Position numbers and translations under genes: made by a program
The notes under the pieces: model-generated
Databases searched by the model: none
Told to the model about the DNA's origin: nothing
Seen by the model: the letters and a program-made list of their open reading frames with translations, nothing else
NCBI GenBank assembly: GCA_012064415.1
Contig: SSNU01000034.1
Span: 186,001 to 250,000, forward strand
From: Gyrodactylus bullatarudis
Lineage: Eukaryota; Platyhelminthes; Monogenea; Gyrodactylidea; Gyrodactylidae
Direction of reading: 5' to 3'
Length of the DNA: 64,000 bases
Shown: piece after piece, positions 45,587 through 56,797 of the stretch
Layout: each line of letters begins with the position of its first letter
Numbering within the stretch: the stretch's first letter is position 1

Positions 45587-48500
45587 TTAATTTTTTTGAC
45601 GATTTGGGTTCAATTCTTCTTGGAAAAAATCATCAATCTTTTCGGAATTAGATCTTAGCAGATAACGAACAAAAGCCTCAAGTAGGCAGTGAGCTAGTCT
45701 TCGATTCAATTTTGCATCTTGGACCATATTGAAGGTTCTGAGAATGCCACGATTAGTTGCCTCATTTCCGAGGAATTGAGACAAGTCCTCTGGAATAAAA
45801 GAATTTAATAGAACAACAAGAAAGAAATCCTTTGTATCCTTTTAGTTTTTTAAGTATTCTAGATACCTAACTTTTGATCATTCCGTGACAAGATTTTAGT
45901 TCTCAATTTGAATATTTTTTCCTGCGTCTTCAAAATATGAGTCAAGTCTTTCGTTTCTTCTGTAATCTATGAATCGACTATTGGCATGGGGTATATTTCT
46001 TTTTAAATGACAATTACTATTAAATGTTAGGGATATCAGATTAGTTAAGACTTTCGGTTAAGTTTTCGAAAAAAGAAATTTGGATTGATAAAACTAAAGT
46101 TGGGAATCTATGATTTTTACAGAAATTTCGATTATTACTGGAGTCGACACTCATAAGGAAGATAGGAGAACGAACTAATAATAAGTGATAAACGTTTTAT
46201 TTCGCCGGGTCTCTTCAGACTTAATCCCGGGCTCTGATTATATACTATTACATTGCAAATTTTTTTCTGCTCTTCCATTGGATTAAAAGGAACTCAGGGA
46301 GGGGTTCATATTTTGATGATTCTATATCCGAGAAATTTCGATATTTTTCATCAAGAATTTGAATTTTTTAAAGATTTTTTTGGAATCCTACTCATGTTGC
46401 CCACTTTTACGATTTGAAGAAAAAAACTCTCAAAAAAAAATTTTTATGAAAAATATGGCCATTTTTCATATTTCAATTTGGCGCCAAAATCCCATTTTTT
46501 CGAAGTTAGAACCGAAAATTTTTATTGATTTCGAAGTTGAAGGTTGATCAAAAGAGGTTTTTCAAGATCAAGATTAGACAAGAAAGCTGACTAGCATCGT
46601 CAAATTACCGACAGTTACCCAATTCTCGAGGGATTTTAAACTATCGAAATTTCGTTGATTTTCAAGTAGTGAAAAAGATCGAAAAAATGAAATTCACCTC
46701 CCGTACGATGATAAGGCTATGCATCAGATAAGATTCAGTTGAATTGATTTTCTTGTCTAATCTTGATCCTGAAAAACCTCTTTTGATCAACCTCCAACTT
46801 CGAAATCAATGAAAATTTTCGGTTCAAAGTTCAAAATAATGGGATTGTGGCGGATTTTGCAAATTTGAAAAATGACCACATTTTTAAAAAAATAATTTTT
46901 TTTCTTCAAGTCGTAAATGTGGGCAACATGAGTAGGATTCCAAAAAATCTTTAAAACTTCAAATTCTTGATAAAAATATCGAGATTTCTGTAAAAATCAG
47001 AGATTCCCAACTTCATATCAATTAGCTTTAAATTAGATCAGAGCAAAGAAGTTTTACAGGAGAGAAAAATTGTACCTCTCTAAAAACTAAGAAATCCAAA
47101 CATAACTAAAAAGATTAGGGATTTTTGAAGTACACGGATTACATTCTCTAAGATGAATTATCAAATTAATCATTTCTCTAATGTTCTCAAGATAAATATC
47201 TATCTATAAGAAAGACATTTTTGAATATTTTTATTCAAATATATATATATAGTGGTAGAAAAAATAAAAGTATACACTAGAAATTGTCTCTAAATCACTT
47301 ATTAAAAGTTATTGAAAATGGAAAGATGACCCATTCGATAGAGAATATTCGTTTCTATCAGAAATTACTTTTACTCGTACAAAGAGTTCATTCATATTTT
47401 CATAAATACAAATTTACAATATTTCATTAAATTTCAAAACGAAAAATTAAAAGTATTCACTTTTATTTTGTAAAATCTCCCCTACCAAGTACAACATTTA
47501 AGCACCTTTTTGACATGGAATCATACAAATTTTCTATTATTTCTTTTGGGATTGATTTCCACTCTTCATTGATTCTTTGAACTAGTTCTTGCCTATTTGA
47601 ATATACTCTCCCTTGGGAATAGACTTTTTGAGATAAAATTCCCCACAAGTTTTCAATCGGATTCAAGTCGGGGCTCCTAGCTGGCCATGACAAAATCTGT
47701 ATCTCATTATCATCAAACCATGTTCTAGTTGATGCTGATCGATGACAGGGAGCATTATCTTGCTGGAATATCATCTCGCACTTATGAATTTCCTCCTTAA
47801 AGGGTAATAGCTGATCCTCAAGCAATTTCTGATATGAATTTGAATTAAGCTTCTCATCAATAACGACAAGATTTCCAGTTCCTTGCTTTGTGATAAACCC
47901 CCAAACCATTACATTGCCTCCACCAAATCCTCGTTTGATTTTAGTAGGTCTAGGTAGAGACTTGTCAATCCAACAAGAAGAAAGGCCATCAGGTCCATCC
48001 AAATTGAATTTTTTCTCATCTGAAAACATGATTTTACTCCAATCTTGGTTTTGGACAATTTTATCATGAGCCCACTGGTATCTCGATTCCCTATCCTTGA
48101 TACTTAGATTAGGAACCCTTTTTGGTCTTCCCCAATAGATATTAGGATTAGTATTCAAATAATTTTGAACTGTTCTAATGCTGACATTCAATTTAAGCTC
48201 AGCTTTTATTTGAGAAGCTGTTGCTTTTTTCTTGATGGCTAGATTGACAATTTTTTTAATCAGGCAATTGGGTATGGATCTCTTTCGGCCTCGCTTTTTC
48301 GGATTTAGCTTCTTTTGTTTGACTGAAAACAAATTATTAACAGTTCTACATGAGCATCCGATTATTTTAGCTATCTTCCGATTGCTTGAGCCATCTTGTT
48401 TTAATTTGTTGACAAAATCTCTATCACAGCCTCTCAGCTTCGAAAATTTCAATTTTTTAACGAACATTTTTGAACTATGTTTAGTTTATTGGCGATAATA

Positions 48501-51500
48501 TATTTGAATGTACTGTGTAAGAGATATAATGAAAATTCAGAATTCAAAGTCTAATTCTAACTGGGAAAAAAGGTGATTGAAACTGAATACTTTTAATTTT
48601 TCGTTTTGAAATTTAATGAAATATTGTAAATTTGTATTTATGAAAATATGAATGAACTCTTTGTACGAGTAAAAGTAATTTCTGATAGAAACGAATATTC
48701 TCTATCGAATGGGTCATCTTTCCATTTTCAATAACTTTTAATAAGTGATTTAGAGACAATTTCTAGTGAATACTTTTATTTTTTCTACCACTATATAATA
48801 TTCTATTTTCCCGAATCAATTGAAAATACTGTAAACTCTAGTTATCATATTGATTGATTATCGAAATACTGTAAAAATATTGGTTGATTACTATCATAAA
48901 ATATTCAGATTAAATAAAATTGTTTAAACTAAAATTTGATCACAGACTAAGGAATGCTAAGTAAGTAAGGAAACCTCATGCACTTTTTGACACTAAGAAA
49001 TTCTACTTTACAGACAGAATAAGAATAAATTATTATTATTATTGTTGATCCCAAATATAATTATAAGAATTTAATTGCTTCAAATTTTCAAAATTAGAAA
49101 AAATTTAAAACATTGGAAATTTGGCGTAATTCAAACAATTATATATGTATAAAAAGAAAGTTACCGGTAAATAAGCTTAGCATTATGGTCCTAGCCATGA
49201 GTCTTGTTCTAGCTTTAATTTCTTCATCTCGAATGGGGGTTATAACTTCTCTGTCTTTTGCATTGGGAAAGATTTTCTGTGTTAGTTGATTGATAAAATT
49301 GGAAATCTGTTGGACGTTGAGAAATGAGTGGACCTTTTGGATGACCATATTATGAACTTTATTGCCAAAAATCGCTTTGGCTAGATGCTGCAATAGGCTC
49401 AGTATACTTCGACGCATAGAGAGCGACCTATGCTGAAGATCAAAAGTTTCCTCAGCTAACATGAAAAGAGTTCTTATGTGAAAATTGTCATCGGTCTCTT
49501 CTTGACTGGACATTTTCTTCCAAGTAACATTGAAGAGAAGACTAGTAGGCATGGGTGCATGTGATTTTTGTCCAGGAATATCAACATTTTCATCCATCTG
49601 GTCAGACATTTCAGAGCTGGTACTAACCTGTTGAATATCAGAACGCTTTTGGCTTAGTATTTTACTGAATCCATCAAAGAGAGTATCAGGAACCGAGAGT
49701 ACAGCACTTCCAACATATCTTAATGGGTTGCCGAGCTAAATTTGGGATTATTGAAATGAAAATCACTGTTTTCGAACATGACATCTTGTACAGAACAGTT
49801 AATTACCTTTTTGTAGAGTTTTTTACTTTCCCATGGACCATCATCGAGAAATTCGATGACAATTATTCGTAATCTCGGGTAAATTCTATGATATTCAGGC
49901 AGACAGATGACCTGTAATATTTTTAAGAATTAAAATATATTAAAATAAGAAAGTTTCATGCAGTAAAACTGACTCTAAGATATTCGTTGAGTTCAACTTT
50001 ACGATTTTCAAGAAATTCTTTTTTATTAGCTCGAAGATTTCCCTTCCCCGGAAGTTTCAATCCAGGGATTCGTCCACACTGAAAAGGAGAAATTTCAAAA
50101 ATTTATACCAAACCATGTTTTTTCATACTTTTCATATAAAGCTAGTTGTTATGAACATGAGAATTTTACAAAAACTCAATAATTTTCTCCAGATAGTTAG
50201 GAACACAAATAATTCGATTTGAAGTAATTAAATGCTGATAATATTTGGGATCATCAATAGACAAAGAATTTAAATTGGCTTAGTGAAGTAACTGTACTGT
50301 TGGAAATCGAACCAAATTTTGAATTTTTCAATCATCACGAAGGAAAATGATCCTGAATTGAAATGTTTGACATTTTCTTAAAAATCATGAGTTTTTCTCG
50401 ACCACAATGGCAAACTTTTAATTCTTCGTATCATCGAATCTTTGAAAACGATTAAAGACTGAAAATTTTTCGAAATTCATAAATAGTCTAATTAAGGTCA
50501 AATTCAATTTTTTTCAGAAATTATTCTTATTTAAACAACTCATTGGGTTATTTCACCGTGGAATTCGAAAAATAAATTTTTTCCTCACTTTCTCGAGAAA
50601 AATAGTAAATTCTCTTCTTCCAAGTCTTCTCTTCTCTACTATTCAAATTGATTTTAAAAATTAAGATCAACAGCTTTTTTTCTTGATGGATGAGTAATTC
50701 AAATGATGCCTGGCAGATACTGGCCAGACTGAGATTAATTTAGACCATTTAATTCAGCCCGGTTTCTTTTTTTAAAGAAATATCAAAACTATCTACTAAC
50801 CTGTTCGATTATACAAGAGTTGACTTCATCAAATTGACTGTACCTCCTTTTAGTCTCCCAAATTCGATTACGACCATTGACTGGACAATAGGTACTCACT
50901 TCAATATGATAATTGATATATGATTTATTGAACATATCTAAAGAATGGAAATATTTTTCAACACGATTAAATACGATTCTTCTTTAGTGTTAAATGCATT
51001 TTGTCTAAGAGCCTAATTAGGAGAATTCAATAAATGCCAATTTATTTGCTTCAGACTGAAGAGGTAAATATAGAAATTCTTTTAATATTCTTGTGAATAG
51101 CGTTAACTTTGAACTCACGTGAGCTTTTAATTGTTGCTTCGTATATTTCATCAATGAATTCCTTGAGGAAAAAAACTTGATTAAACTTTTTGGTTGCTGC
51201 TAGAAAGGATGAGTGAGATGCAATGGGCAATTTTGCTAGCTAGAATAATCATTAATCTCAACTCGTTATATTCAATAAAAACAACACGCTTGAATCGAGA
51301 GTTTCCTTGAATCTCTGAATTAGATAAAAATCGATTTGGTATTTAGCTTATTTAGAATATGTCCTATATAAGAACAGAAGTAAAAGATATATTAACACCA
51401 AATACGCATTTCTTAAAGGATCATCAGTGGTATCACTTTAAAGATGATAAGACTTAAATAATTGAATGGAAATAATACAATAATATACAATTTTGAAATA

Positions 51501-54500
51501 AATAATAAAAGTTTAAGAATTAAGAATAAATGCAAGCTGTCCTATATTATGTACTATATAATCTAAAAGAAAATTAATTGTAATTTATGTCAATACGTTG
51601 AGCCAGCAGTTGATTGTTTTATTAATTATTTGCTTATTCATAATTGTACAGTAGGGAAGGACAAATATTTTTTTGTCTTTGAGATGATTGCCGATTTCAT
51701 CTTTTATTTTGCCTATGCTATTGCTCATTTTGAGTGAAAAGTGATGCCAGAGAATTTAAAAGAGATAAGCGCTTTATTTCGGGCATACTCTTCAGTCTGT
51801 ACATGCCAATATATACAAAGGTTTGAAATTACAAAATTAAATCTGATTGGTTTAACCTTTCAACAACATATGACTCATGTAGTGTATTCTTGCCTCACTT
51901 GAGTTTTGTGAGGAGTGAGTACCAGACACACACACAGACACATGCACGTCTCGTAATAGTGTACATTATACAATGGTAATTATAATCAGTATACGATACA
52001 TCAAGTAACATCACAGAATCAGACAGTGGTACAACTCAACCTTCCAGAAAACGGAACTAAGATCCCATTTCAAATCGAGTAAGACGTTCAATAACACAAC
52101 TAAAGATAAACCAAATCCTTTAATGGAATTGAATGTTGTTTATAAATTCAAATGCTTTTGCCAATTCGAGTATATTGGTCATACAACCAGAAGGTTGGAA
52201 GACAGAGTTTCGGAACATTTATACACAGGTTCAACAGCAATTAGGCAACACCTTAAGGAGTGTGGTGAAACAGTTTCCCCTGAAAACTTTGAAATTTTGT
52301 TTAGACAAACAGGAAACAATGTCACAACCCTTAAGACTGTAGAGGCCATCTTGATCCAGAAAGAACAACCTAATCCTTGTGTCCAAAAAAAGTTCGTACA
52401 ACCATTAGTGCTACCTAAGCCTACCTTGAAATCTAGTCAGATAACAGAGAGTAGCGGACCCAAAGTAAGAAGAACAGTGTCTTTAGATCGAAGAGGGACG
52501 CAACCTTTGATCACCTCATTTTTGACACAATGATTGAATTTCAACCTGTTTATTAAACTTTGCCTTAAAATAAAACTTGTCATGTATCTAGAATTTGGGA
52601 AAAAAACTTTGGAACCTATTATAACGTGGCATGGAGTGAAATAATTATTAATTGTAAATCTCTTATGTTACTTGATGTATCGTATACTGATTATAATTAC
52701 CATTGTATAATGTACACTATTACGAGACGTGCATGTGTCTGTGTGTGTGTCTGGTACTCACTCCTCACAAAACTCAAGTGAGGCAAGAATACACTACATG
52801 AGTCATATGTTGTTGAAAGGTTAAACCAATCAGATTTAATTTTGTAATTTCAAACCTTTGTATATATTGGCATGTACAGACTGAAGAGTATGCCCGAAAT
52901 AAAGCGATTGTCTCTTTTAAATTCTCTGGCATCACCTTTCACTCAAAATATTTTTTCCCCGAACACTTTTCTATTTGATGCGTCTAATAGATTCTTCATG
53001 ATTCATAATTGCCTTATTCGAAAAGAAAATTTAAAAATTTCGATACTGTATTGACATCCCATTTGCATAAATTCGTTAATTTTCCCCAAATTTTTTGATC
53101 CAAAAACAGGTTATCTTTGTAGGTTTAGCAGATAGAGTTCAGGCGATTGCATATTTGAATTCTAGAGGTATGATTCCTCGATAAAAGTTATCTTACTTCT
53201 TATCTATGACCCCAGCAAGTAGGTTTTCAAAAAAACGTTTTAAACAAAAATTATTTTTTGAAAAAAATCGACTTTCTTTGAATTAGTATAGCACGAGTTT
53301 AATGAATGATAGAGCCAAGATCTTTGCGAATTCCAGGAGATTAATGAATTTCCTATCGAATTGGGGTGGTAAACGAAGTATTTTCTGAGGCTTGAATGAA
53401 TAATAATGAGTTGCTAAAATGACATGTGATAGAACTATCACTGTGGAACTTTAAGGGTTAATACACCTTACTTGTAAAATATGACTTATTTGCCTTTTTG
53501 ATGCTCTAATGAAGATAAGTTCTCTAGGTTTGATGATTGTAACTCACCATGCTATCATATTCTTTGAAGGCCTCATCTAAGTAGATTAAAGTAGGAAATT
53601 AATTAAATGTAATTGTGAAAAAAAGGAAAAGAAAAATAACTTACTTCGTATTGATGAGCCTGGATCATTGTTGAGATCAAGATCGATGGGGGACATGTTC
53701 TTGGCAATGACATCGTCAGATGTGGAAAAGTCACTCGAACAACTAGACTTGATGGAAATAACATCGTCAATTGTGGAAGAATTCCGAGAATAGCCCAGCT
53801 CATTCAGCAATTTACGATAATAGATACTCTTTTTGAATGCTGGCAAAAAGTTTTCTCCGTGCAATACCTCTCTCAGCTAAAATTTAAAAAAAATCCAATT
53901 ACATTTTTTATAATTTTGAACCAAGTAGTTCTTCAGGGAACTGTATAAAGGTCTTCGGCACAAGTATAAAAATATGATTTTGGAGTCTATAGAAATTAAA
54001 CTAAACGAGGTTGTTAATGGTAACTAGACGGATATAAATATTGGAAATCGTTAGTTGAGAAAAAATCTGATTGGTTTAATGATTTGATTGGGCACACAAG
54101 GTTTTAAGTATCTCAAGTTTTTTGGAAAAATCTCACGCCAGAAGAAGAATACGACATGTATTCGAAATATTGTGTGAGTCCAAACTATTTCTATCAGGTT
54201 AAATGTTTTTATTCTAATTTTAATCTTGATTTTCCTTCAAGTGATGAATTATATTATCAGAGTTATCACTCTGATAATTCTGATTATTATACGTATAACA
54301 ATCTCTATAATTTATCTCTTAACTTTATTATTTAAGAAATACTAAACATTTTTTCCCTTTTTCTTTTTATATAGATAGACCAATACTGACCAGAAGACAA
54401 CATAGTCAGGTAGTAAGCGAACAACGTTATAGTCAGCAAATTTATATCTTTAACTATCCTTGATGAGGATGATAATTTGCATAAAGATTGTATAAAATTG

Positions 54501-56797
54501 AAACATCTATTGAATGGTAAAAAATATTTATTCTGAAAAAATAACAGAAAACAACTGGGATATAAAATGGAGCAGAATATCAGCTGTTAGTAGGGATACC
54601 TCAACGATTCTCATTGCTAATTCTTATGGTGGATAAAGTTCTCTCTTTAACCCTTAAAGTTCGAGAGAATTTTATTTCATAACTCGTATTCGATTGTTGT
54701 TCAGGAGTTATCGGTCCAAAAATAAGTTTTAGCGGATAGAGTATTATATCCTACTGGTATGATTACCAAATAAAAGTTATCTTACTTTTTATCTATGACC
54801 CAGGGAAGTTGGTTTTCATAAAAACGTTTAAAAAAATAATCTTTTGAAAAAAAACTTTCTTTGAATTAGTATAGCTGAGATATTTTTGTATTCCAAGAGA
54901 TTAATAGATTCCCTATCGAATGGGTGGTGAATCAAGTATTTTCTGAGCTTTGAATGAATAATAATGAGTTGATATTAAAATTACATGTGATAGAAATAAC
55001 CCAGTGGGACTTTAAATTTTAATGAGGTATTCCTTCAAGTTTCATGTCAAAATACAATAATTTTATAATAACATAACAGAATTTGAAGAAAGTGGAAATC
55101 AGTTATATTGTGTTTAATTCGTATTCGTGAATGTACTCAATACTCAATGTTAAGGAACAGAAATTTACACTATTATAATTGGTTATAGTTATTGGTCAAA
55201 TAGAGAGCTCACATATTCTTCAATTTGATTGAATATCTCTGGATTTGGAGGCCCTGGTTGTGAAGTTAAAATTTTTAATGAATTCTTGCAGTAAATATCA
55301 GAAGTACTGGGTAGATTTTTCATAAGTGCATTGCATAAACTTGCACCGAGTTCACGAACAATTGCAATTTCAGAATTTTTCTCTTCCAAAAAGTTGATGT
55401 CTTGTTCATTTTTCTCTTTGATATGATTGTAACCTTCCCAATTCTGATTGACTAGATTTTGGGCTTTTACTTTAAATTGCTTGTATGAAAGTAAAAAATT
55501 ATTTTTTCTAATTTTAAGATGATGTATCTTTCGAAGAAAAAAAAACATAAAAATAAAATTGATAGATTGTCAAAAATACCAAATATAGTCAATTTTTCAT
55601 AAAAAAACACTCACTCTACAAGATAGATACATGGTCAAATAAATTTGTTGGTCTTCACTTGAAAGGAAGTCTAAAAATCTCGATAAAGCTGTAGTGTTTG
55701 TTTCAATTTCCTCTAATTTCAAGTCTTTTTCTTCAATAAAATCAGGATTTCCAGATTTGAGAAGTTCGATTTGATAATTTGCAACTTTGAGCAAGTACTC
55801 AAGACTTCCTAACTGAGCTTTGATTTGTATTTCATCTTCACCAGAATCTTTACCTCTGAGTTTTTCATAAAATCTGTGAATACGTAGTTTTAAAGCTTCC
55901 AATTCCTCCACATTTTCTGCCATTTTTACTGATTGTATAAAGAATTCACATGTACACGATTCTTCTTTGAAATAGTCAACAATTTTCCGATTGATAAAAT
56001 CCGGATCAGAAATCAAATTTAATATAGGTAAAAAAACTCCATGGATTAGAACATCACGTAAAAAGTATCTAAGTCCATTCAATTGGAAATCTTCTGCAGG
56101 CAAGAAAAAAAATAGGAGTATGTTTGATAAATTTCCCAAGTACTTCCTCTCGGCATCTGGATTTAACGAGATAGACCTTCGGCAAATTGTTTTTTCGAAG
56201 GTGAACTCATTATCAAAAAATCTTTCGTAAACATTTTGGTATGTAAATGAATTGAACTCTTTGGTAAAGCGATGAAGTCTGATGTGGGTTGCTAAGAGAT
56301 TGGGCAATATATCTGTAGTAAACAATACCCAATCAACATGCTTTACTTGAACACATATCTTTCCAAATATTCCAATGAAAAACTTGTGTAAAGACAAAAT
56401 AAATGATTTATCATGAGTTAATTTTGAGTACCAGTTCTTCACATAAAATTCAATGATTTTCTCAATAAGCTGTGATTAAAGATAAGCAAATCCAACTCAC
56501 ATTGTTTAAAGCCGAATCGAGTTCACTATTTCCAGTAATCTTTCTATCAAATTCTAGGCTCTCGCGTTTTAAAGATACATCTTCAGCCTTGATACACGAA
56601 TTATTTGAAAAATTGCATATTTTAGATGGTAGTTTGTATCTAAAACTGTGTGTTTTGAGGTAAAGACTATTGTTAGAGAAAAATATTTACCCAAAAAATA
56701 TAAATACGAATGAAATAATAATCCTCAATATCAGGTTTGAGCTATAAGCGAATATCAACACAATTGAACTGAATATTGCTACATGAAAAGACTCCAT
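45587..56797 (-). CDS. SNX13: Sorting nexin 13 (PXA-RGS-PX-nexin C)
   Basis: Twelve exons join in frame from ATG 56797 to TAA 45587: 56797-56691, 56639-56501, 56469-55615, 55479-55213, 53876-53645, 53576-53548, 51239-51119, 50937-50801, 50078-49974, 49911-49807, 49735-49165, 45789-45587. The product is 956 aa, near the 968 of human SNX13. Order: N-terminal hydrophobic hairpin (residues 5-36), PXA domain (FFLPAEDFQLNGLRYFLRD, NLISDPDFIN), RGS-like domain (ALSRFLDFL, PEIFNQIEEY, NFLPAFKKSIYYRKLLNELG), PX domain (WETKRRYSQFDE, KLPGKGNLR, FLENRKVELNEYLR), and nexin C (GNEATNRGILRTFNM). SNX13 and insect snazarus sit in the ER and act at contacts with endosomes or lipid droplets, and the PX domain binds phosphoinositides. 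The exon of 29 nt is unusually small. The last intron (3.4 kb) carries a Tc1 element in the same orientation and a nested hairpin repeat. Intron 6 holds a PLE relic. Confidence 0.93.
46133..46330 (-). mobile_element. 198-bp insertion carrying a hammerhead-like motif, 12-bp target duplication
   Basis: The direct repeat AGAAATTTCGAT lies at 46121-46132 and again at 46331-46342. Removing one copy plus the insert restores the hairpin arm seen in sister elements. The insert has no coding capacity. Its minus strand holds a complete hammerhead-like core (46182-46223). The size, motif and duplication suggest a small retroelement mobilised in trans, possibly by a Penelope-like element. Confidence 0.65.
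46182..46223 (-). ncRNA. Hammerhead-ribozyme-like motif with 5-bp helices I and III
   Basis: On the minus strand: TAAGT (46223-46219), CTGAAGA (46218-46212), GACCCGGC, GAAA (46203-46200), TAAAACGTTTA, TC, ACTTA (46186-46182). TAAGT pairs with ACTTA (helix I). ATAAA pairs with TTTAT around a short ACG loop (helix III). Cleavage is predicted after the C of ATC. Helix II (GACCCGGC) has only one clear pair. It shares its core, but not its helix I sequence, with the motif at 18357-18398. Confidence 0.55.
47252..48791 (-). mobile_element. Intact Tc1-type DNA transposon in SNX13 intron 11
   Basis: Terminal inverted repeats of about 208 bp (47252-47459 and 48584-48791) differ by a single base that I can see (tatac versus tattc near the tip). 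TA dinucleotides flank the tips (47250-47251 and 48792-48793), as expected for Tc1/mariner targets. Each repeat carries a similar short word near its outer and inner ends (taaaagtat with cac, and ttaaaagtattca), an IR/DR arrangement. One intact transposase lies between. The match of the ends implies recent insertion. Confidence 0.93.
47463..48467 (-). CDS. Tc1 transposase, DD34E
   Basis: This is an uninterrupted 334-aa ORF, the usual length for Tc1-type transposases. The N-terminal half has paired helix-turn-helix DNA-binding modules (DRDFVNKLKQDGSSNRKIAK, IGCSCRTVNNLF; KATASQIKAELKLNVSIRTV) with a basic linker (NPKKRGRKRSIPN, GRPKR-like). The catalytic domain has MFSDEKKFNLDGPDG (first D), IFQQDNAPCHRS (second D) and LNPIENLWGILS (E). 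I count 34 residues between the second D and the E. A GFGGGNVMVWG glycine box is present. It cuts and rejoins the element ends. It starts next to the inner end of the right inverted repeat. All catalytic residues are intact, so it may be active. Confidence 0.95.
   Translation of the reverse strand: MFVKKLKFSKLRGCDRDFVNKLKQDGSSNRKIAKIIGCSCRTVNNLFSVKQKKLNPKKRGRKRSIPNCLIKKIVNLAIKKKATASQIKAELKLNVSIRTVQNYLNTNPNIYWGRPKRVPNLSIKDRESRYQWAHDKIVQNQDWSKIMFSDEKKFNLDGPDGLSSCWIDKSLPRPTKIKRGFGGGNVMVWGFITKQGTGNLVVIDEKLNSNSYQKLLEDQLLPFKEEIHKCEMIFQQDNAPCHRSASTRTWFDDNEIQILSWPARSPDLNPIENLWGILSQKVYSQGRVYSNRQELVQRINEEWKSIPKEIIENLYDSMSKRCLNVVLGRGDFTK
51395..51433 (-). ncRNA. Hammerhead-like motif, 6-bp helix I
   Basis: On the minus strand: ATACCA (51433-51428), CTGATGA (51427-51421), TCCTTTAA, GAAA (51412-51409), TGCGTATT, TGGTGT (51400-51395). 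ATACCA pairs with TGGTGT with one U-G wobble. ATGC and GTAT form a short helix III without loop. Helix II is weak (one pair) compared with the sister copy at 4305-4341. Confidence 0.5.
51761..51798 (-). ncRNA. Hammerhead-like motif in the left pseudo-LTR
   Basis: On the minus strand: AGA (51798-51796), CTGAAGA, GTATGCCC, GAAA (51780-51777), TAAAGCGCTTA, TC, TCT (51763-51761). AGA pairs with TCT. ATAA(A)GC pairs with GCTTAT with no loop, a helix III of the dimer-forming kind. Predicted cleavage is after the C of ATC. Confidence 0.5.
52030..52533 (+). pseudogene. GIY-YIG endonuclease segment of a Penelope-like element
   Basis: The frame reads RSHFKSSKTFNNTTKDKPNP, then LNVVYKFKCFCQFEYIGHTT and RRLEDRVSEHL, and runs to a stop at 52533. 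VYK and EYIG match the GIY...YIG catalytic motif, with the conserved arginine in RRLEDR. The preceding K-rich linker is typical of the PLE RT-to-endonuclease junction. About 160 codons are open, but the N-terminal reverse transcriptase is absent. The protein cannot support retrotransposition alone. The open frame is preserved despite the lost RT. Confidence 0.8.
52878..52915 (+). ncRNA. Hammerhead-like motif in the right pseudo-LTR
   Basis: AGA (52878-52880), CTGAAGA (52881-52887), GTATGCCC, GAAA (52896-52899), TAAAGCGATTG, TC, TCT (52913-52915). It is an inverted copy of the motif at 51761-51798. Helix III has two changes (GATTG for GCTTA), one of which keeps a wobble pair. The CTGAnGA and GAAA boxes are intact. 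Confidence 0.45.
53100..53461. mobile_element. TTAA MITE family copy
   Basis: It matches 9905-10384 from the word aaaaacaggttatcttt to the terminal AAGGGTTAA (53453-53461). The left terminus is missing or degraded. It is non-coding and lies in SNX13 intron 6. Confidence 0.75.
54254..54277. repeat. Small perfect hairpin
   Basis: TTATCAGAG and CTCTGATAA flank a 6-base spacer. It may be a chance palindrome in AT-rich DNA or the end of a degraded repeat. It is not followed by a T tract. Confidence 0.3.
54647..55020. mobile_element. TTAA MITE family copy
   Basis: It starts TTAACCCTT (54647-54655) and follows the family order (cggtccaaaaataa, ctactggtatgattacc, aaaagttatcttactttt). The right terminus has decayed to actttaaattttaa. 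It is non-coding and lies in SNX13 intron 4. Confidence 0.75.

Larger units (their letters stand above)
46090..47035. repeat. Hairpin-family repeat interrupted by a 198-bp insertion
   Basis: Outer ends actaaagttgggaatct and agattcccaacttcatatca are inverted copies. The arms hold gattagacaag and cttgtctaatcttgatcctg near the centre (about 46590-46760). The left arm is cut at 46132 by a 198-bp insertion and resumes at 46331 after a 12-bp duplication. It is a close relative of 6432-6904, sharing gtgggcaacatgagtagg and similar blocks. Confidence 0.85.
51390..52950 (+). mobile_element. Penelope-like element remnant with inverted pseudo-LTRs
   Basis: Segments 51725-52012 (minus sense) and about 52670-52945 (plus sense) are inverted copies. 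They share gtgatgcca or its relative, tctttt, gcatactcttcagtctgtac, accaatcagattt, tcatatgttgttgaaaggtt, the CA-rich acacacacacagacac, and acgagacgtgcatg. Between them is a GIY-YIG-coding segment without reverse transcriptase. A further PLE-type block (51390-51540) matching 4300-4450 lies outside the left arm. Inverted or tandem pseudo-LTRs are characteristic of Penelope-like elements. It sits in SNX13 intron 6. Confidence 0.8.

Noticed and set aside
52740..52760. CA/TG-rich tract as a regulatory microsatellite
   Set aside because: It is part of both PLE arms and so belongs to the element.
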